In this document: piece by piece, positions 5,508 to 5,824 of the stretch | Layout of the letters: every line of letters begins with the position of its first letter | How positions within the stretch are numbered: position 1 is the first letter of the stretch | NCBI GenBank assembly: GCA_903844785.1 | Contig: CAIMVB010000481.1 | Coordinates: forward strand, 1-5,824 | Length of the DNA stretch: 5,824 bases | Origin: an uncultured Rhodospirillales bacterium | Lineage (GTDB): Bacteria; Pseudomonadota; Alphaproteobacteria; Acetobacterales; Acetobacteraceae | Direction: 5' to 3' | Translations under genes and position numbers: made by a program | The notes under the pieces: model-generated | The model's input: the letters and a program-made list of their open reading frames with translations, nothing else | Database searches by the model: none | Told to the model about the DNA's origin: nothing

Positions 5508-5824
5508 TTAGCCTCCATAGCCAAGCAAAAGGCGCGGCAGCGTCAGTGACATGGCCGGCCAATAGGTGGTGAGCAAAAGTGCGAGCAGTATGGCGCCATA
5601 AAAGGGCCAAATGGTGCGCATGACCTGTTCCATGGGTATTCGCCCAATGGCGCAGCCCACGAATAGCACCGCGCCTACCGGGGGCGTGGTCAGGCCAAGC
5701 CCCAAATTCATCATCATCACCATGCCGAATTGCACCGGGTCAACGCCAATCGCGGTTACCACCGGCAGAAAGATCGGCGTGGTGATTAGGATGAGCGCGG
5801 CCATATCCATCACGCAGCCCAGCA
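5508..5824 (-). CDS. dctM: TRAP transporter large permease subunit (DctM), C-terminal part, 5' end beyond the window
   Basis: This is the last 104 or so residues of a roughly 430-residue integral membrane protein. It is the large subunit of a tripartite ATP-independent periplasmic transporter, which moves organic acids with sodium or proton symport. The fragment starts inside the conserved LGCVMDMAALILI segment, with its family Asp. The typical PIFLPVV, DPVQFG, NLGLGLTTPPVG and LFVGCAIG blocks follow, covering a TPPVG re-entrant region and two further hydrophobic helices. It ends with GYGG and TAA. The frame is open to the right edge, so the start and any small subunit (DctQ) and receptor (DctP) should lie beyond base 5824. 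It is followed after four bases by the chosen start of uronate dehydrogenase, so the likely cargo is a hexuronate such as glucuronate or galacturonate. That cargo is inferred from context, since cargo specificity resides in the receptor. Confidence 0.93.
   Translation of the reverse strand, partial: LGCVMDMAALILITTPIFLPVVTAIGVDPVQFGMVMMMNLGLGLTTPPVGAVLFVGCAIGRIPMEQVMRTIWPFYGAILLALLLTTYWPAMSLTLPRLLLGYGG
5512..5516 (-). promoter_or_regulatory. udh: Ribosome binding site GGAGG for uronate dehydrogenase
   Basis: GGAGG on the minus strand is formed by the last Gly-Gly codons of the TRAP permease gene and lies eight bases before the ATG at 5503. It decides between three in-frame starts for udh. 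It also means that ribosomes ending at the permease stop (5508-5510) are next to the udh start. Confidence 0.8.

Noticed and set aside
5504..5524. TTG (5524) or ATG (5518) starts for uronate dehydrogenase
   Set aside because: Both overlap the end of the TRAP permease gene and lack a site as good as the GGAGG eight bases before the ATG at 5503. The added residues are also not part of the nucleotide-binding fold.
1..5824. A mobile element, CRISPR array, tRNA or phage-like system
   Set aside because: I found no transposase or integrase motifs, spaced direct repeats, tRNA-like cloverleaf or shift in base composition. The window reads as ordinary chromosomal metabolism.

Overview
The window comes from a moderately GC-rich proteobacterium (about 60% GC by eye). 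It is probably an alphaproteobacterium, possibly Acetobacteraceae or a relative. The hints are codon use, one receptor of the expanded Bug (TTT) family, a DUF2889 protein, and a TRAP transporter next to a uronate dehydrogenase. The taxonomic call is inference. No RNA gene, mobile element, CRISPR array or prophage signal is visible. All eight genes look intact apart from the two cut by the window edges.

Layout: two minus-strand gene groups flank a single plus-strand gene. The left group reads leftwards from a divergent intergenic region at 2084-2209. It contains a carboxymuconolactone decarboxylase-family protein (1685-2083), a 3-hydroxyisobutyrate dehydrogenase-family oxidoreductase (777-1685) and a metallo-beta-lactamase-fold lactonase-like hydrolase (1-780, cut at its C-terminus). 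These genes overlap by 1 nt and 4 nt, so they form a tight, translationally coupled operon. Diverging from it is a periplasmic tripartite tricarboxylate transporter receptor of the Bug family (2210-3178, plus strand), with no membrane partners in view.

The right group also reads leftwards. It contains the C-terminal end of a TRAP transporter large permease (5508-5824, cut by the right edge), a uronate dehydrogenase (4664-5503) and a galactose-mutarotase-like aldose 1-epimerase (3837-4667). A 65-bp gap follows, then a DUF2889 protein (3175-3771). The stop codon of the DUF2889 gene overlaps the stop codon of the convergent Bug gene.

Functional reading: the right group fits uptake and oxidation of hexuronic acids. 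The TRAP transporter would import D-glucuronate or D-galacturonate, the mutarotase would equilibrate its anomers, and Udh would oxidise it to an aldarolactone. The left group is a small-acid or lactone catabolic operon of unknown substrate. Its oxidoreductase belongs to the family that includes tartronate semialdehyde reductase, and its hydrolase to a lactonase-type family. A link to aldarate catabolism is therefore possible but unproven. Most of the window is recognisable metabolism. The least described parts are the DUF2889 protein, the real substrate of the lactonase-like enzyme, and the mutarotase-Udh coupling.
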